From Paracoccaceae bacterium (lineage in GTDB: Bacteria; Pseudomonadota; Alphaproteobacteria; Rhodobacterales; Rhodobacteraceae), in the NCBI GenBank assembly GCA_019454225.1, contig CP075370.1, positions 2,470,001-2,534,000 on the forward strand: a stretch of DNA of 64,000 nucleotides, given 5' to 3'. A program made the position numbers and the translations under genes. The notes under the pieces are model-generated. The model made no database searches, was not told the origin of the DNA, and saw nothing but the letters and a program-made list of their open reading frames with translations. This document shows positions 46,096 through 56,328 of this stretch, in pieces. Positions within the stretch are counted from its first letter, which is position 1; each line of letters starts with the position of its first letter.

Positions 46096-46710
46096 CTAGC
46101 CGAACGCCAGGCCGAGGCCCGCAAGCGCGGCCCCCGCACCCGCCACACGGGGCGCCCAGGCCGCAAGGCGCCCGGTCACGGTGCCAAGCCCGATGCCCGC
46201 CAGATGCAGCATCATCGTTGCCGCCGCGAACCCCGCCGCATAGGGCACCAGCCCCTCTGCCGGCCCCTCGGCGCCATGCGCCCAGCCATGGGCGGCGCCG
46301 AACGCCGCGACCATCGCCAGCACCGGCGCCAGCGGCAGCCGCAGCGCCAGCGCAGCCAGGGCCCCGAAGACCACGATCGAGGCAAGGATCATCGGCTCCA
46401 CCCCCGGAAAGGGCAGGCCGGCAGCACCCATGGCCCCGCCCGCAACCATCGCGGCGACGAATGCGACCGGCATCGCCCAGAGCGCGCGACCGCCGATCCC
46501 CACCGCCAGAACGCCCAGCGTCACCATGGCCAGCAGGTGATCCGCCCCGCCGACCGGATGGCCAAGGCCCGAGGCAAGCGGCGATGCGCCATGGTCGCCG
46601 CTGTGCCCGAAGGCCAGCGCCGGGATCATCAGCACGATCCCCGCCAGCGGCAGGGACCAGACAGGAAGGCCCGGCCTTGGCAGGGCGCGCGCGCGGGATG
46701 TGGCGGGCAT
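46096..46710 (-). CDS. ureJ: HupE/UreJ-family membrane protein
   Basis: 204 aa, multi-spanning. Signal-like N-terminus, conserved [13 protein letters not shown] and [10 protein letters not shown] histidine motifs with several transmembrane helices (about six). UreJ is thought to move nickel (or other metal) for urease. GAGAGG lies before the ATG. Placed between ureA and ureB. Confidence 0.92.
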   Translation of the reverse strand: MPATSRARALPRPGLPVWSLPLAGIVLMIPALAFGHSGDHGASPLASGLGHPVGGADHLLAMVTLGVLAVGIGGRALWAMPVAFVAAMVAGGAMGAAGLPFPGVEPMILASIVVFGALAALALRLPLAPVLAMVAAFGAAHGWAHGAEGPAEGLVPYAAGFAAATMMLHLAGIGLGTVTGRLAAWAPRVAGAGAALAGLGLAFG

Positions 46711-46719
46711 GGGAACCTC

Positions 46720-47022
46720 TCAGCGGATCGGATGGTGGACGGTCACGAGCTTGGTGCCGTCGGGAAAGGTGGCCTCGACCTGAACGGTCTCGATCATCTC
46801 GGGGATACCGGGCATGCACTGGTCGCGGGTGATCACATGCGCGCCGGCCTCCATCAGATCGGCGACGCTGCGCCCGTCGCGCGCACCCTCGACCACGAAA
46901 TCGGTGATCAGGGCAACGGCCTCGGGGTGGTTCAGCGGCACGCCGCGCGCCAGGCGCCCGCGCGCCACGATGGCCGCAAGACTGACGAGAAGCTTGTCTT
47001 TTTCGCGTGGGGTCAGGTTCAT
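46720..47022 (-). CDS. ureA: Urease gamma subunit UreA
   Basis: 100 aa, standard length. [27 protein letters not shown], then [23 protein letters not shown] and [24 protein letters not shown]. Start ATG 47022, not the longer open frame. Seven bp after ureD. Confidence 0.98.
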   Translation of the reverse strand: MNLTPREKDKLLVSLAAIVARGRLARGVPLNHPEAVALITDFVVEGARDGRSVADLMEAGAHVITRDQCMPGIPEMIETVQVEATFPDGTKLVTVHHPIR

Positions 47023-47029
47023 GTCGGAC

Positions 47030-47869
47030 TCAGGGTTGCCACACGCGGGGCAGGGGGCCGGGGCGCAGCACCGACAGCGCGCGCAGGATCTGGCGGCGCA
47101 GCGGAAGGCCATCCCAGGCGATCAGGCGCAGCACCAGCCGCCCCTCCATCGCCGAGGCGCCGGATTCGACCTCGGGCTGGTCAAGCACGGCGCGCAGCGG
47201 TTCCAGCAGGTCACCCGCGTCGGGGCGGATCAGGGCGATCGTCGCGAAGGCTCGCGCGCCGCCCAGAACCGCAGGGCTTTCGGCGCGCGACAGCGTCCGG
47301 GTGTCGAAGGCCAGCGGTTCCGCCCATATCGGCCGCCCGTCGCGCCGCACCTCGCGCCGGTCGCGGAACAGCAGCCCCTCGACCCGCTCGCCCATCGCGT
47401 GCCGGCCGAGGATCACGCTTTCCAGGAACAGGCAGCCCGCGCCGGGCGCCAGATCGATCGACACCTCGCGTTCCAGGCTGGCGCCGTCGAACAGGATCGT
47501 CTCCTGCGGCAGCCAGTCCAGCCAGCCGCCCGCGCCGACCCGCAGCGCCACGTCGACGCGCGCCGTCCCGCCGCCCGCGGCATAGGCGCGCTCCGCCGTC
47601 TGCGTCGTCGCGGTGGCGACCAGCCCGGGCGGAACCTCCAGCGACAGCGCCAGCCGGTCGCCGCCCGTCAGGCCGCCCGCAGTATTCAGGAACACCACCT
47701 CGGGCGCGGGGCCGTCCAGGTGCAGCATGGCCTTGGCCGATCCCTGCTGCACCAGCCGGTCGGGAATGGCGCCATGCGGCCCCGGCTTCAGCCGGACATC
47801 GGCCACGCCCGCAGCCCGCTGCATGGCGGGCGGTGCGGCCAATCCCCTGTGCGCTGTCCCGTCCAACAT
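47030..47869 (-). CDS. ureD: Urease accessory protein UreD
   Basis: 279 aa. Conserved [22 protein letters not shown] (about 70-90), TQTAERAY and [20 protein letters not shown] scaffolding chaperone that binds UreABC and UreF/G. AGGAGG sits 6 nt before the ATG at 47869; the ORF continues upstream past the uup start but without UreD resemblance. First gene of the urease operon. No nickel or urea transporter genes are adjacent apart from ureJ. Confidence 0.95.
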   Translation of the reverse strand: MLDGTAHRGLAAPPAMQRAAGVADVRLKPGPHGAIPDRLVQQGSAKAMLHLDGPAPEVVFLNTAGGLTGGDRLALSLEVPPGLVATATTQTAERAYAAGGGTARVDVALRVGAGGWLDWLPQETILFDGASLEREVSIDLAPGAGCLFLESVILGRHAMGERVEGLLFRDRREVRRDGRPIWAEPLAFDTRTLSRAESPAVLGGARAFATIALIRPDAGDLLEPLRAVLDQPEVESGASAMEGRLVLRLIAWDGLPLRRQILRALSVLRPGPLPRVWQP

Positions 47870-48056
47870 CGCCACCTCCTGCCGGCCAGACGACCACCCG
47901 TTCCCGACCCGCGCAACCGGATTGGGCAGCCGCGCCGCGCCCGGCCTCATGTCCGCCTGATTTGCGGGCATGTGCCGCGAGTGTGCCCATTCTGCGGGCA
48001 GAGTCGCAACGCACCTTCCCGTTGACGGCGCCCGCGCCCGGGCATAGGTCGCCCGC

Positions 48057-49862
48057 ATGGCCCGCGCTCCGCTTCTGCAACTTTCCTCGATCTCGCTGAC
48101 CTTCGGCGGAAACCCCGTGTTCGACGGGCTGGACCTGGTGGTCCAGGATGGCGACCGCATCGCGCTTGTCGGCCGCAACGGTTCGGGAAAATCCACGCTG
48201 ATGAAGGTGATGGCGGGACTTGTCGAACCCGACCGGGGCGCCCGTGTGGCGCCGCAGGGCGTTGCCGTCGGCTATATGGAACAGGACCCCGATCTTTCGG
48301 CCTTTGCCACGCTGGGCGACTATGCCGCCTCGGGGCTTCCTCCCGGCGAGGGCTGGAGGGTCGATGCGGCCGCCGAGGGGCTGGGATTTCGCCCGGACGC
48401 GCCCGTGGCCACAGCATCGGGCGGCGAGCGGCGCCGCGCCGCCCTGGCCAAGCTGATGGCCGAGGCGCCCGAACTGATGCTGCTGGACGAGCCGACGAAC
48501 CACCTCGACATCGCGGCGATCGAATGGCTCGAGGCGACGCTGCGCGACACCCGCGCGGCCTTCGTGCTGATCAGCCACGACCGCGCCTTCCTGACCGCGC
48601 TGACCCGCACCACCGTCTGGATCGACCGGGGACAGGTGCGGCGGCGGGAGGCAGGTTTCGACGGGTTCGAGGACTGGCGCGAGACACTCTGGGCCGAGGA
48701 GGACGAGGCCCGTCACAAGCTTGACCGCAAGATCAGGGCCGAGGCGAAATGGGCGGTCGAGGGCATCTCGGCCCGGCGCAAGCGCAACCAGGGCCGGGTG
48801 CGGGCGCTGGCTGCGCTGCGGGCCGAACGGGCCGCGCAGATCCGCCGGCAGGGCACCGCGGCCATGGCGCTCGACGCCGGGCCACAGTCCGGCGCGCGGG
48901 TGATCGAGGCGCGGGGCCTCGGCCATGCCTTCGGTGACCGGGTGATCGCGCGGGGGCTTGACCTGCGGGTGATGCGCGGCGACCGCGTTGCCTTCGTCGG
49001 CCCCAACGGCGCCGGAAAGACCACGCTTCTCAACCTGTTGACGGGACGTCTTGCACCGCAGGCGGGCAGCGTCACGCTGGGCAGCGGCATCGCCATGGCC
49101 ACCTATGACCAGACCCGCGCCGCGCTCGACCCCGAGGCGACGCTGTGGGACAGCCTGACCGGCGATCCGGCAATGGGCGTCACGGGGCAGGGCGACCAGG
49201 TGATGGTGCGCGGCCAGCCCCGGCATGTTGTGGGCTATCTCAAGGATTTCCTGTTCGACGAACGGCAGGTGCGCGCGCCGGTGAAAAGCCTGTCGGGCGG
49301 CGAAAAGGCGCGGCTTCTGCTGGCGCGGATCATGGCGCGGGAATCGAACCTGCTGATCCTCGACGAACCGACGAACGACCTCGACATCGAGACGCTGGAC
49401 CTGCTGCAGGATGTGCTGGGCGACTATCCGGGCACCGTCCTGCTGGTCAGCCATGACCGCGATTTCATCGATCGTGTGGCGACGCAGACCGTGGCGCTAG
49501 AGGGCGACGGCCGTGTGGGCGTCTATCCCGGGGGCTGGTCGGACTATGCGGCGCAGCGCCCCGAGATCGCCGAAATCATTGAAAAATCAACGGCAACGGC
49601 ACCAAAGCCCGCAACCAGGGTGAAGAAGCCCACCGATGGCTTGACCTTTGTCGAGAGGAAGCGCCTCGACGATCTGCCGGCGCAGATCGCGCGGCTGGAG
49701 GCCGAGATCGGCAAGCTGTCCGACCTGCTGTCCGACCCCGGGCTGTTCACCCGCGAACCGGTGAAGTTCGCACGCGCCGGCCAGATGCTGACCGACCGCC
49801 AGGCCGCGCTGGCCGCGGCCGAGGAGGAATGGCTGCGCCTGGCGGAAAAGGCCGATGGCTGA
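48057..49862 (+). CDS. uup: ABC-F ATPase, Uup-like
   Basis: 601 aa, two tandem ATPase domains on one chain with no membrane segment. Walker A motifs GRNGSGKST and GPNGAGKTT, signatures ASGGERRRA and LSGGEKAR, Walker B LLDEPTNHLD and ILDEPTNDLD. The last 80 residues form a charged coiled coil (about 520-600) of the kind Uup uses to bind branched DNA and ribosomes. Upstream, TTGACG (48022) and TAGGTC (48045) stand 17 bp apart and close to the ATG, so a very short leader is possible. Divergent from ureD across 187 bp. Confidence 0.9.
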   Translation: MARAPLLQLSSISLTFGGNPVFDGLDLVVQDGDRIALVGRNGSGKSTLMKVMAGLVEPDRGARVAPQGVAVGYMEQDPDLSAFATLGDYAASGLPPGEGWRVDAAAEGLGFRPDAPVATASGGERRRAALAKLMAEAPELMLLDEPTNHLDIAAIEWLEATLRDTRAAFVLISHDRAFLTALTRTTVWIDRGQVRRREAGFDGFEDWRETLWAEEDEARHKLDRKIRAEAKWAVEGISARRKRNQGRVRALAALRAERAAQIRRQGTAAMALDAGPQSGARVIEARGLGHAFGDRVIARGLDLRVMRGDRVAFVGPNGAGKTTLLNLLTGRLAPQAGSVTLGSGIAMATYDQTRAALDPEATLWDSLTGDPAMGVTGQGDQVMVRGQPRHVVGYLKDFLFDERQVRAPVKSLSGGEKARLLLARIMARESNLLILDEPTNDLDIETLDLLQDVLGDYPGTVLLVSHDRDFIDRVATQTVALEGDGRVGVYPGGWSDYAAQRPEIAEIIEKSTATAPKPATRVKKPTDGLTFVERKRLDDLPAQIARLEAEIGKLSDLLSDPGLFTREPVKFARAGQMLTDRQAALAAAEEEWLRLAEKADG

Positions 49863-49867
49863 ACGGG

Positions 49868-50425
49868 TTACGGGCAGGCATCCGCCGGAACGGGCGGGAT
49901 CAGGAATGCCCGGTCGTCGCCCGCGTCGGACGCCAGGATCACCAGCCCCTGATCGTCTTCCAGCAGGATCCCTTCGCGCACCGGGCGCAGCATCACCGCA
50001 CCGCGCCGCGCCGGTTCCAGCGTGAAGGCCCCGGCGTCGCCCTCCATCGCGCAGGCCAGTCCGGGTGCTGCGGCCTCGCAGTAGGCCAGCGCCTCCAGCC
50101 TGCGCAGGTCCCGCAGGGTGACATGCAGGCGCAGCACGAAAGGCGCCCCGTCGCCCCCCCAACCGCCCGGCGGCGCCCAGCCATCGGGACCGATGGCGAT
50201 GATCCGCGTCCGCTGCACCGGATGCGACGCCAGATGGTCCGCTGTGTACTCTCTCAGGTAACATCCTGATTTGCCGGTGAAATGGCTGTCCAGCATGGTC
50301 TGGGCCGCGACCGGGCCAGCGATCAGCGACAGGCCGGCGGCAACACCGCCCAGAATGGCGGCACGGGCGGATGGGCGGCTCCTTCCCAAGCTGGCGGCCG
50401 CGCCTTTCGCTGCATTCCCGATCAT
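49868..50425 (-). CDS. Small secreted protein of unknown function
   Basis: 185 aa. Signal peptide ending VAAQ (about residue 43), mature part with three cysteines and a compact beta-rich pattern (FVLRLHVTLRDLRRLEALAYCEAA). No family recognised. ATG 50425 follows AAGGA and a second purine run. Convergent with uup, with a 5-bp gap. Confidence 0.6.
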   Translation of the reverse strand: MIGNAAKGAAASLGRSRPSARAAILGGVAAGLSLIAGPVAAQTMLDSHFTGKSGCYLREYTADHLASHPVQRTRIIAIGPDGWAPPGGWGGDGAPFVLRLHVTLRDLRRLEALAYCEAAAPGLACAMEGDAGAFTLEPARRGAVMLRPVREGILLEDDQGLVILASDAGDDRAFLIPPVPADACP

Positions 50426-50466
50426 CCCTGAATTCCTTTCATCTGCAATTGGTTGCGGGGTGATCC

Positions 50467-51321
50467 TTACCACCGCCCCGACGCCCCGCCGCCGGATGAC
50501 CGGCCGCCGCCGAACCCGCCCGACGACCCCGAGCCGCGCGACGTGCTGCGCATCGACACGGGATAGATGCGCACCCTGTCATGCCCGCAGGACCGGCAGC
50601 GCGTATGCTCCTCGGCCTCGCCCTTCGCGGCCGTGGTGGGTTGCCGCGTGACGGTGCGTTCCCGTTCCATCCTGCGTGCGCCGCAGCTTGGGCAGCGGCG
50701 CATCCGCACCGCAAGATCGCCGAGGCCCCGCCGGAAACGAAAGGCGGTCAGACCGGCAAAGGTGGCGAGGAACAGGTAGAGCGGCAGATCGGAGTCTTCA
50801 GGAAACCCTTCTGATTCCGTTACTTGCAAACCGTCCTTGAAAGGCCGTGCCAGCCGTTCGATGGCCGAATCCACGCCCGCCTCGACGCCCTCGGCAATCC
50901 TGTCCTGGCGGAAGGCTGGCAGCATCGCCGTGTCGATGACCCGCTGCGCCCGGCCGTCATAGACCGCCGGATAGCCCGCGCCCAGGGCGATGCGGACCTC
51001 GCGGTCCTGCGTTGCCACGAGGATCAGGATGCCGTCGTTGCGGGTGGCATCGCCGATGCCCCAGCTGTTGAACCAGGCCTTGGCGAAGGCATCCAGCCGG
51101 TCGGAGCCGCCATAGGCGGCGCGGCGTTCGATGATGACGACCACCACATGCACGCCGGTTTCATCCCGGGCGGCCTGCAGCCCCGTGGTGAGCCGCGCCT
51201 CGACCTCGGGCGGCAGCACATCGGCGTAGTCGTTGACCGTGTCGGACAGCGGCGGCGGAACCGTCTGTGCCGGGGCCATGGCCGGCAGCAGGACAAGGCA
51301 AAGGATCGCAAGCCAGCGCAT
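50467..51321 (-). CDS. TPM-domain membrane protein with zinc ribbon and Gly/Ser-rich tail
   Basis: 284 aa. Signal peptide (cleavage after APAQ), then a TPM (TLP18.3/Psb32/YgcG-type) domain: LSDTVNDYADVLPPEVEARL, VVVVIIERRAAYGG, GILILVATQDREVRIALGAGYP. One transmembrane segment near residue 185 (LYLFLATFAGLTAF), then a zinc ribbon built from CPSCG and CRSCG, and a glycine/serine-rich end. Such proteins are membrane-associated with roles not well defined. ATG 51321 follows TAGGA; 8 bp after the decarboxylase stop. Confidence 0.82.
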   Translation of the reverse strand: MRWLAILCLVLLPAMAPAQTVPPPLSDTVNDYADVLPPEVEARLTTGLQAARDETGVHVVVVIIERRAAYGGSDRLDAFAKAWFNSWGIGDATRNDGILILVATQDREVRIALGAGYPAVYDGRAQRVIDTAMLPAFRQDRIAEGVEAGVDSAIERLARPFKDGLQVTESEGFPEDSDLPLYLFLATFAGLTAFRFRRGLGDLAVRMRRCPSCGARRMERERTVTRQPTTAAKGEAEEHTRCRSCGHDRVRIYPVSMRSTSRGSGSSGGFGGGRSSGGGASGRW

Positions 51322-51329
51322 TGATTTTC

Positions 51330-52709
51330 CTACATGAGTTCCGCCACAACCTGCGAGATCGCGGCCACGTCGGCGGCCGTCGCATCGAAGCTGCCGACCT
51401 GCACGCGGATGACGAAGCGGCCCCGGTGCCGGGTGCCGGTCAGGTAGATGCGCCCGTCGTCGTTGATGCGCTGCAACAGGCCCTCGGTCGCGGCATCCGT
51501 GTTCAGCGCAAAGGTGAAGAGTGACAGCGAAGGCTCTGTCACGACATCGATTCCCGGGATCTGGCGCAGCGCCGCGCAGGCGGCCCGGGACCAGGCGACA
51601 TGGTTCCGGATGCGGCCGCGCAGGCCTTCGAGCCCGTAGGCGCGCAGCAGGAACCAGAGCTTCAATGCGCGGAAACGGCGGCCGAGCGGGATGGTCCAGT
51701 CGTTGAAATCCGGCGGGTGATCCGGCCCCGGGGTGGCCAGGTAGGCCGGTTTCAGGCTGAGCGCGCGGACCTGGGGGCCGGGGTCGGCCAGGAACTGCAC
51801 GGCGCAGTCGAACTGGGCGCCAAGCCATTTGTGGGGGTTGAACACGATCGAGTCCGCCGCTTCAACTCCGGCCCACAAGTGCCTGAACTCCGGGCAGATC
51901 ATCGCCGATCCGGCCCAGGCCGCATCGACATGGACGGGCAGGTCCGCGGCCTTGGCGACGGCGATGCAGTCGGCGATCCGGTCGAAGGCGCCGACCGAGG
52001 TGCCGCCGGCGCAGAGGATGACGCCTGCGGGCAGGTGGCCCGCGGCGCGGTCCGCGGCGATGGCGCCGGCCAGTGCGCCGGGCTTCATCGACAGGTCGGT
52101 GCCGGTGGGAATGCGGACCAGATTCTCGCCGCCGATCCCGGCGATCCGGGCGGCCTTGAGGACCGAGGAGTGGGTTTCGTCGGAGGCGTAGAGGCGGAGG
52201 CGGGGCAGGGCGGACAGCCCGGCGTCATTGCCCTGCCATCCGGTCGCCGCCTCGCGCATGGCGAGCACGGCCGAAAGCGTCGCGGTGGTCGCGCTGTCGT
52301 GGATCGTGCCCTGGAAATGCGCAGGCAGGCCAAGGGCCTGTGCCAGCCATGCCACCATGACCTGTTCGATCTCGGTGGCCGCCGGGGCGGTCTGCCACAG
52401 CATGCCCTGCGCCGCGATGGCATTGGCCAGATGTTCCGCCAGGATCGAGGCGGGGGCGGCGTTTGCCGGGAAGTAGGCGAAGAAACGCGGGTGCTGCCAA
52501 TGGGTTAGCCCCGGCGGCACGATGCGGGCAAAGTCGTCCCAGATGCGGTCCATCGGTTCGGGCGCCTCGGGCGGCGCGGGCGGCAGCAGGGCCGAAACGG
52601 CGCCGGGCACCAGCGGCGCGCGGACCGGGCGGTCGCGCAGGCCCGCGTGATAGTCGCGCACCCAACCGGCGGCGCGGATCGTCCAGTCGTGCAGGTCGTC
52701 GTGGTCCAT
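51330..52709 (-). CDS. PLP-dependent group II (aromatic-amino-acid-type) decarboxylase
   Basis: 459 aa. The pyridoxal lysine lies in [31 protein letters not shown] is the conserved aspartate/alanine region that holds the pyridine ring; [26 protein letters not shown] lies near the N-terminus. Family members decarboxylate aromatic L-amino acids; substrate (Trp, Tyr, Phe or diaminobutyrate-like) is not decidable. ATG 52709 sits behind a GGGGGGA box; the long upstream open frame is non-coding. Confidence 0.9.
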   Translation of the reverse strand: MDHDDLHDWTIRAAGWVRDYHAGLRDRPVRAPLVPGAVSALLPPAPPEAPEPMDRIWDDFARIVPPGLTHWQHPRFFAYFPANAAPASILAEHLANAIAAQGMLWQTAPAATEIEQVMVAWLAQALGLPAHFQGTIHDSATTATLSAVLAMREAATGWQGNDAGLSALPRLRLYASDETHSSVLKAARIAGIGGENLVRIPTGTDLSMKPGALAGAIAADRAAGHLPAGVILCAGGTSVGAFDRIADCIAVAKAADLPVHVDAAWAGSAMICPEFRHLWAGVEAADSIVFNPHKWLGAQFDCAVQFLADPGPQVRALSLKPAYLATPGPDHPPDFNDWTIPLGRRFRALKLWFLLRAYGLEGLRGRIRNHVAWSRAACAALRQIPGIDVVTEPSLSLFTFALNTDAATEGLLQRINDDGRIYLTGTRHRGRFVIRVQVGSFDATAADVAAISQVVAELM

Positions 52710-52802
52710 GGCATCCCCCCGGGGAAGTGGGGCATGGTCGGGGCGGGCTTGGCAAGGGGTTGCGTGCGCGGTGTCAACCCTTGGATTCGGCTGGAAAATA
52801 CC

Positions 52803-52867
52803 CGTATGGCATCGGTCCCGTATGCGTCGGTTCCGCGTATGGCATCCGTCCCGACACTGTCGGGACG
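52803..52867. repeat. Three 16-17-bp tandem units plus a 9-bp hairpin in the cysS upstream region
   Basis: In the 356-bp gap between the decarboxylase and cysS (52710-53065), three adjacent units begin CGTATG: 52803-52818, 52819-52835 and 52836-52852. The outer two agree at 17 of 18 positions over CGTATGGCATCxGTCCCG. Directly after them a 9-bp inverted repeat (CGTCCCGAC, 52847-52855, with 52859-52867) is separated by 3 nt. The rest of the gap to 53040 has no recognised gene; the cysS frame is open through it but shows no CysS resemblance. Confidence 0.65.
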
Positions 52868-53065
52868 CGCGGCGCGTTAACCCGCAACGCCGAATCGGTG
52901 GCGGAATGGCGCCGTTCGGTCTATCTGGTCGCCCATGACGACGCGCTGCATCATCTGCTGCATCACCTGCTGACTTCGGTCGGCGGTCCTCGCGTCTTCG
53001 GTTTCCCAGCGATACGGAAGTTGCTATGCCCGCCCCCGGGGTCCCCCATGCCAAGGGCCGAGGAC

Positions 53066-54703
53066 ATGACGACGATCAGGCTGACCAACACCGCCACCCG
53101 GAAGAAAGAGGCGTTCGCGCCGCTCGATCCGGCCAATGTGCGCATGTATGTCTGCGGCCCCACCGTCTATGACCGGGCGCATCTGGGCAACGCGCGGCCC
53201 GTGGTGGTGTTCGATGTGCTGTACCGGCTGCTGCGGCATGTCTATGGCGCCGGACACGTCACCTATGTGCGCAACTTCACCGACGTGGATGACCGCATCA
53301 ACGACACCGCCCGCGCGCGGCGGGCGGCGGGCGCGGCGGGGACGCTGGAGGACCTGATCCGCGAGCGGGCGGACGAGACGATCCGCTGGTATCACGAGGA
53401 CATGGGCGCGCTGGGCACCCTGCCGCCCGACCACGAGCCACGGGCGACCGAACACATCCCCGGCATGGTGGCGATGATCGCGGGGCTGATCGCGCAGGGC
53501 CATGCCTATGAGGTTGAGGGGCATGTGCTGTTCCGCGTGCGGTCCTATGCCGAATACGGGCGCCTGTCGGGACGCTCGGTCGACGACATGATCGCGGGCG
53601 CACGGGTGGAGGTGGCGCCCTGGAAGGAAGACCCGATGGACTTCGTGCTGTGGAAGCCGTCGGACGACGAGCTGCCGGGCTGGCCGTCGCCCTGGGGCCG
53701 GGGGCGGCCGGGCTGGCACATCGAATGCTCGGCGATGGCCAAGGCGCTGCTGGGCGAGCGCTTCGACATCCACGGCGGGGGCCTGGACCTGCAGTTCCCC
53801 CACCACGAGAACGAGGTGGCGCAAAGCTGCTGCGCGCACGGGGGCAAGGGCCCGGGCGACATGGCGCAGGTCTGGATGCACAACGAGATGCTGCAGGTCG
53901 AGGGCAGGAAGATGTCCAAGTCCCTGGGCAACTTCTTCACCGTGCGGGATCTGCTGGACGGCAACTGGAGCGGCGGCTGGAAGGTGCCGGGCGAGGTGAT
54001 CCGGTATGTATTTCTCTTGACTCACTATGGAAAGCCCATGGATTGGCGCAGGAAGACTGTTGCAGATGCAAAAAAAGAATTGCGAAGCTGGTGGTTTGCA
54101 ACTGAAGAAGTGAAGGGCAATCTAGTGCTTGATAACGCTTTGGTTGAGGCGCTTGCAACGGATCTCAATACTTCTGGCGCAATCAATCGCTTGCGGGAAC
54201 TTTACAAGATGGGGGAATTCGCAAAACTGAAGGCATCAGCGAACTTCCTGGGATTGCTTTCATCAACAGAGGGTGAATGGTTTCGGCCAAAGGTTGACGA
54301 TGCAACGAGAAGGGCAGTTGAGGACATTGTTCAGGCTCGCAAGAGAGCGAGAGATAACAAGGATTTTTCCGGATCTGACTTCCTTCGCGCTGTCCTTGAG
54401 GTAGCTGGAGTCACTGTATCTGACGGGAAAACGACCTCTTGGATCCCATCATATGCGGGCCAAGTTAGAGGCTGGCGGAAGCTATATGAACTTTCGGACG
54501 CAGATGGCAATAGATGGATTGACCGTGATGAATTGGACGTTATCGCACGTAAGCGCGGGATACTCGTAGACTCGAAAACGGAACGCTCTTTAAGTGGGAC
54601 AGATTATATCACTGATGACTGGACCGTAATTGTCAGGGATATTCCTGACGAAATCGACATTGATCTTCTTGCTCTCGCGCAAAAAGCTGGGTCTTTGCTG
54701 TGA
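53066..54703 (+). CDS. cysS: Cysteinyl-tRNA synthetase with mosaic composition and C-terminal extension
   Basis: 545 aa, against about 460-500 for the family. The N-terminal catalytic half is normal: [19 protein letters not shown] (HIGH-type motif and zinc cysteine), [19 protein letters not shown] and [10 protein letters not shown]. It charges tRNA-Cys. From about 54003, i.e. residue 313, the DNA becomes AT-rich (43% and 50% GC in two 60-base rows) though the protein continues as a CysS helical/DALR-type region ([29 protein letters not shown]). After the expected end near residue 455 about 90 residues follow that I do not recognise. ATG 53066 is chosen (AAGGG upstream). Its stop overlaps cimA. 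Confidence 0.9.
   Translation: MTTIRLTNTATRKKEAFAPLDPANVRMYVCGPTVYDRAHLGNARPVVVFDVLYRLLRHVYGAGHVTYVRNFTDVDDRINDTARARRAAGAAGTLEDLIRERADETIRWYHEDMGALGTLPPDHEPRATEHIPGMVAMIAGLIAQGHAYEVEGHVLFRVRSYAEYGRLSGRSVDDMIAGARVEVAPWKEDPMDFVLWKPSDDELPGWPSPWGRGRPGWHIECSAMAKALLGERFDIHGGGLDLQFPHHENEVAQSCCAHGGKGPGDMAQVWMHNEMLQVEGRKMSKSLGNFFTVRDLLDGNWSGGWKVPGEVIRYVFLLTHYGKPMDWRRKTVADAKKELRSWWFATEEVKGNLVLDNALVEALATDLNTSGAINRLRELYKMGEFAKLKASANFLGLLSSTEGEWFRPKVDDATRRAVEDIVQARKRARDNKDFSGSDFLRAVLEVAGVTVSDGKTTSWIPSYAGQVRGWRKLYELSDADGNRWIDRDELDVIARKRGILVDSKTERSLSGTDYITDDWTVIVRDIPDEIDIDLLALAQKAGSLL
54003..54700 (+). other. Low-GC segment, last third of cysS, probable recombination import
   Basis: Abrupt change in base and codon usage (AAA, GAA, AGA, GCA, TTG) beginning just after GTGATCCGGTA at 53997-54007 and ending at the GTG of cimA, 54700. 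Rows counted: 54061-54120 is 26/60 GC; 54121-54180 is 30/60. Flanking rows are around 70%. The reading frame is uninterrupted. No transposase, repeat or tRNA at either edge. Confidence 0.85.
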
Positions 54704-56328
54704 CCCCCGAACGCCTCTGCCTTTTCGACACCACGCTGCGCGACGGGCAGCAGACGCAGGGCGTGCAGTTCTCGGTGGCCGAGAAGGCGCAGATCGCGCA
54801 GGCGCTGGATGCGCTGGGGGTCGACTACATCGAGGGCGGCTGGCCCGGGGCCAACCCGACCGACAGCGCGTTCTTCCGCGAGGCGCCCGCGACGCGCGCC
54901 ACCATGACCGCCTTTGGCATGACCAAGCGGGCAGGGCGGTCGGCGGCCAATGACGACGTGCTGGCGGGCGTGCTGGACGCGGGCACGCCCGCCGTCTGCC
55001 TGGTGGGCAAGGCGCATCCGTTCCATGTGGCCACCGCGCTCGGGATCAGCGGCGACGAGAACCTGGAGTGCATCGGCGCCTCGGTCGCCCATGTCGTCGC
55101 CAGGGGCCGCGAATGCCTGTTCGACGCCGAGCATTTCTTTGACGGCTACCGCGCCGACCCGGCCTATGCGCTGGCCTGCCTGCGGGCGGCGCTGGAGGCG
55201 GGGGCGGCCTGGGTGGTGCTGTGCGACACCAACGGCGGCACGCTGCCCGCCGAGGTGGGCCGGGTGACGGCCGAGGTGATCGCGGCGGGGGTGCCGGGCG
55301 GGCGGCTGGGCATCCATTGCCATGACGACACCGGCAATGCGGTGGCCTGTTCGCTGGCCGCGGTGGACGCGGGCGCGCGCCAGGTGCAGGGCACGCTGAA
55401 CGGGCTGGGCGAGCGCTGTGGCAATGCCAACCTGACCACGCTGATCCCGACGCTTCTCCTGAAGGCGCCCTATGCCGGGCGGTTCGAGACGGGGGTGACG
55501 CGCGCGGGGCTGGCCGGGCTGGTGCGGATCAGCCGGATGCTGGACGACATCCTGAACCGCGTGCCGCTGCGCGCGGCGCCCTATGTGGGCGCCTCGGCCT
55601 TTGCCCACAAGGCGGGGCTGCATGCCAGCGCGATCCTGAAGGACCCCGCGACCTATGAACATGTGGACCCCGGCGTGGTGGGCAACGCGCGGGTGATCCC
55701 GATGTCGAACCAGGCAGGGCAGTCGAACCTGCGGGCCCGGCTGGCGGCGGCCGGGATCGAGGTGGCGCCCGGCGACGCGCGGCTGGGGCGCATCCTGGAG
55801 GTGGTCAAGGCGCGCGAGGACAACGGCTATGCCTATGACGGCGCGCAGGCCAGTTTCGAGCTGGTGGCGCGGCGCGAACTGGACCTGTGCCCCGCGTTCT
55901 TCGAGGTCAAGCGCTACCGGGTGACGGTGGAGCGGCGGAAGAACAAGTACGACCGGATGGTCAGCCTGTCGGAGGCGGTGGTGGTGGTGAAGATCGGCGA
56001 GCGCAAGACCCTGTCGGTTTCCGAGAGCATGGACGAGACCGGCACCGACCGGGGGCCGGTGAACGCGCTGGCCAAGGCGCTGCAGAAGGACCTGGGGCCC
56101 TATCAGGCGGCGATCGACGATATCCGGCTGGTCGATTTCAAGGTGCGGATCACGCAGGGCGGCACCGAGGCGGTGACGCGGGTGATCATCGACAGCGAGG
56201 ACCGGGCGGGGCACCGCTGGTCGACCGTGGGTGTGTCGGCCAACATCGTGGACGCGAGTTTCGAGGCGCTGCTGGATGCGATCGTCTGGAAGCTGATCCG
56301 CGACGGGGCGGTGCCGGTGACGGCATGA
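54700..56328 (+). CDS. cimA: (R)-citramalate synthase
   Basis: 542 aa, the length of CimA rather than Leu[17 protein letters not shown] near the N-terminus, [14 protein letters not shown], metal-binding HxH in [26 protein letters not shown], then the linker and C-terminal regulatory domain ([10 protein letters not shown] and [20 protein letters not shown]). Condenses pyruvate and acetyl-CoA in the threonine-independent route to isoleucine. Start GTG 54700 shares GTGA with the cysS stop; the upstream low-GC DNA carries only a weak GCTGGG ribosome-binding site. Confidence 0.93.
   Translation: MTPERLCLFDTTLRDGQQTQGVQFSVAEKAQIAQALDALGVDYIEGGWPGANPTDSAFFREAPATRATMTAFGMTKRAGRSAANDDVLAGVLDAGTPAVCLVGKAHPFHVATALGISGDENLECIGASVAHVVARGRECLFDAEHFFDGYRADPAYALACLRAALEAGAAWVVLCDTNGGTLPAEVGRVTAEVIAAGVPGGRLGIHCHDDTGNAVACSLAAVDAGARQVQGTLNGLGERCGNANLTTLIPTLLLKAPYAGRFETGVTRAGLAGLVRISRMLDDILNRVPLRAAPYVGASAFAHKAGLHASAILKDPATYEHVDPGVVGNARVIPMSNQAGQSNLRARLAAAGIEVAPGDARLGRILEVVKAREDNGYAYDGAQASFELVARRELDLCPAFFEVKRYRVTVERRKNKYDRMVSLSEAVVVVKIGERKTLSVSESMDETGTDRGPVNALAKALQKDLGPYQAAIDDIRLVDFKVRITQGGTEAVTRVIIDSEDRAGHRWSTVGVSANIVDASFEALLDAIVWKLIRDGAVPVTA

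Noticed and set aside
45419-46819. Upstream extension of the ureC reading frame through ureB and ureJ
   Set aside because: UreC homology begins at ATG 45418; the extension overlaps other urease genes on the same strand in another frame.
52710-53065. Open frame leading into cysS as a gene or N-terminal extension
   Set aside because: The translated part has no CysS resemblance and covers repeats and a hairpin; the start at 53066 has a normal N-terminus.
54003-54700. Low-GC region as an insertion sequence or prophage fragment
   Set aside because: No transposase, terminal repeat or integrase, and the frame continues as CysS-like protein.
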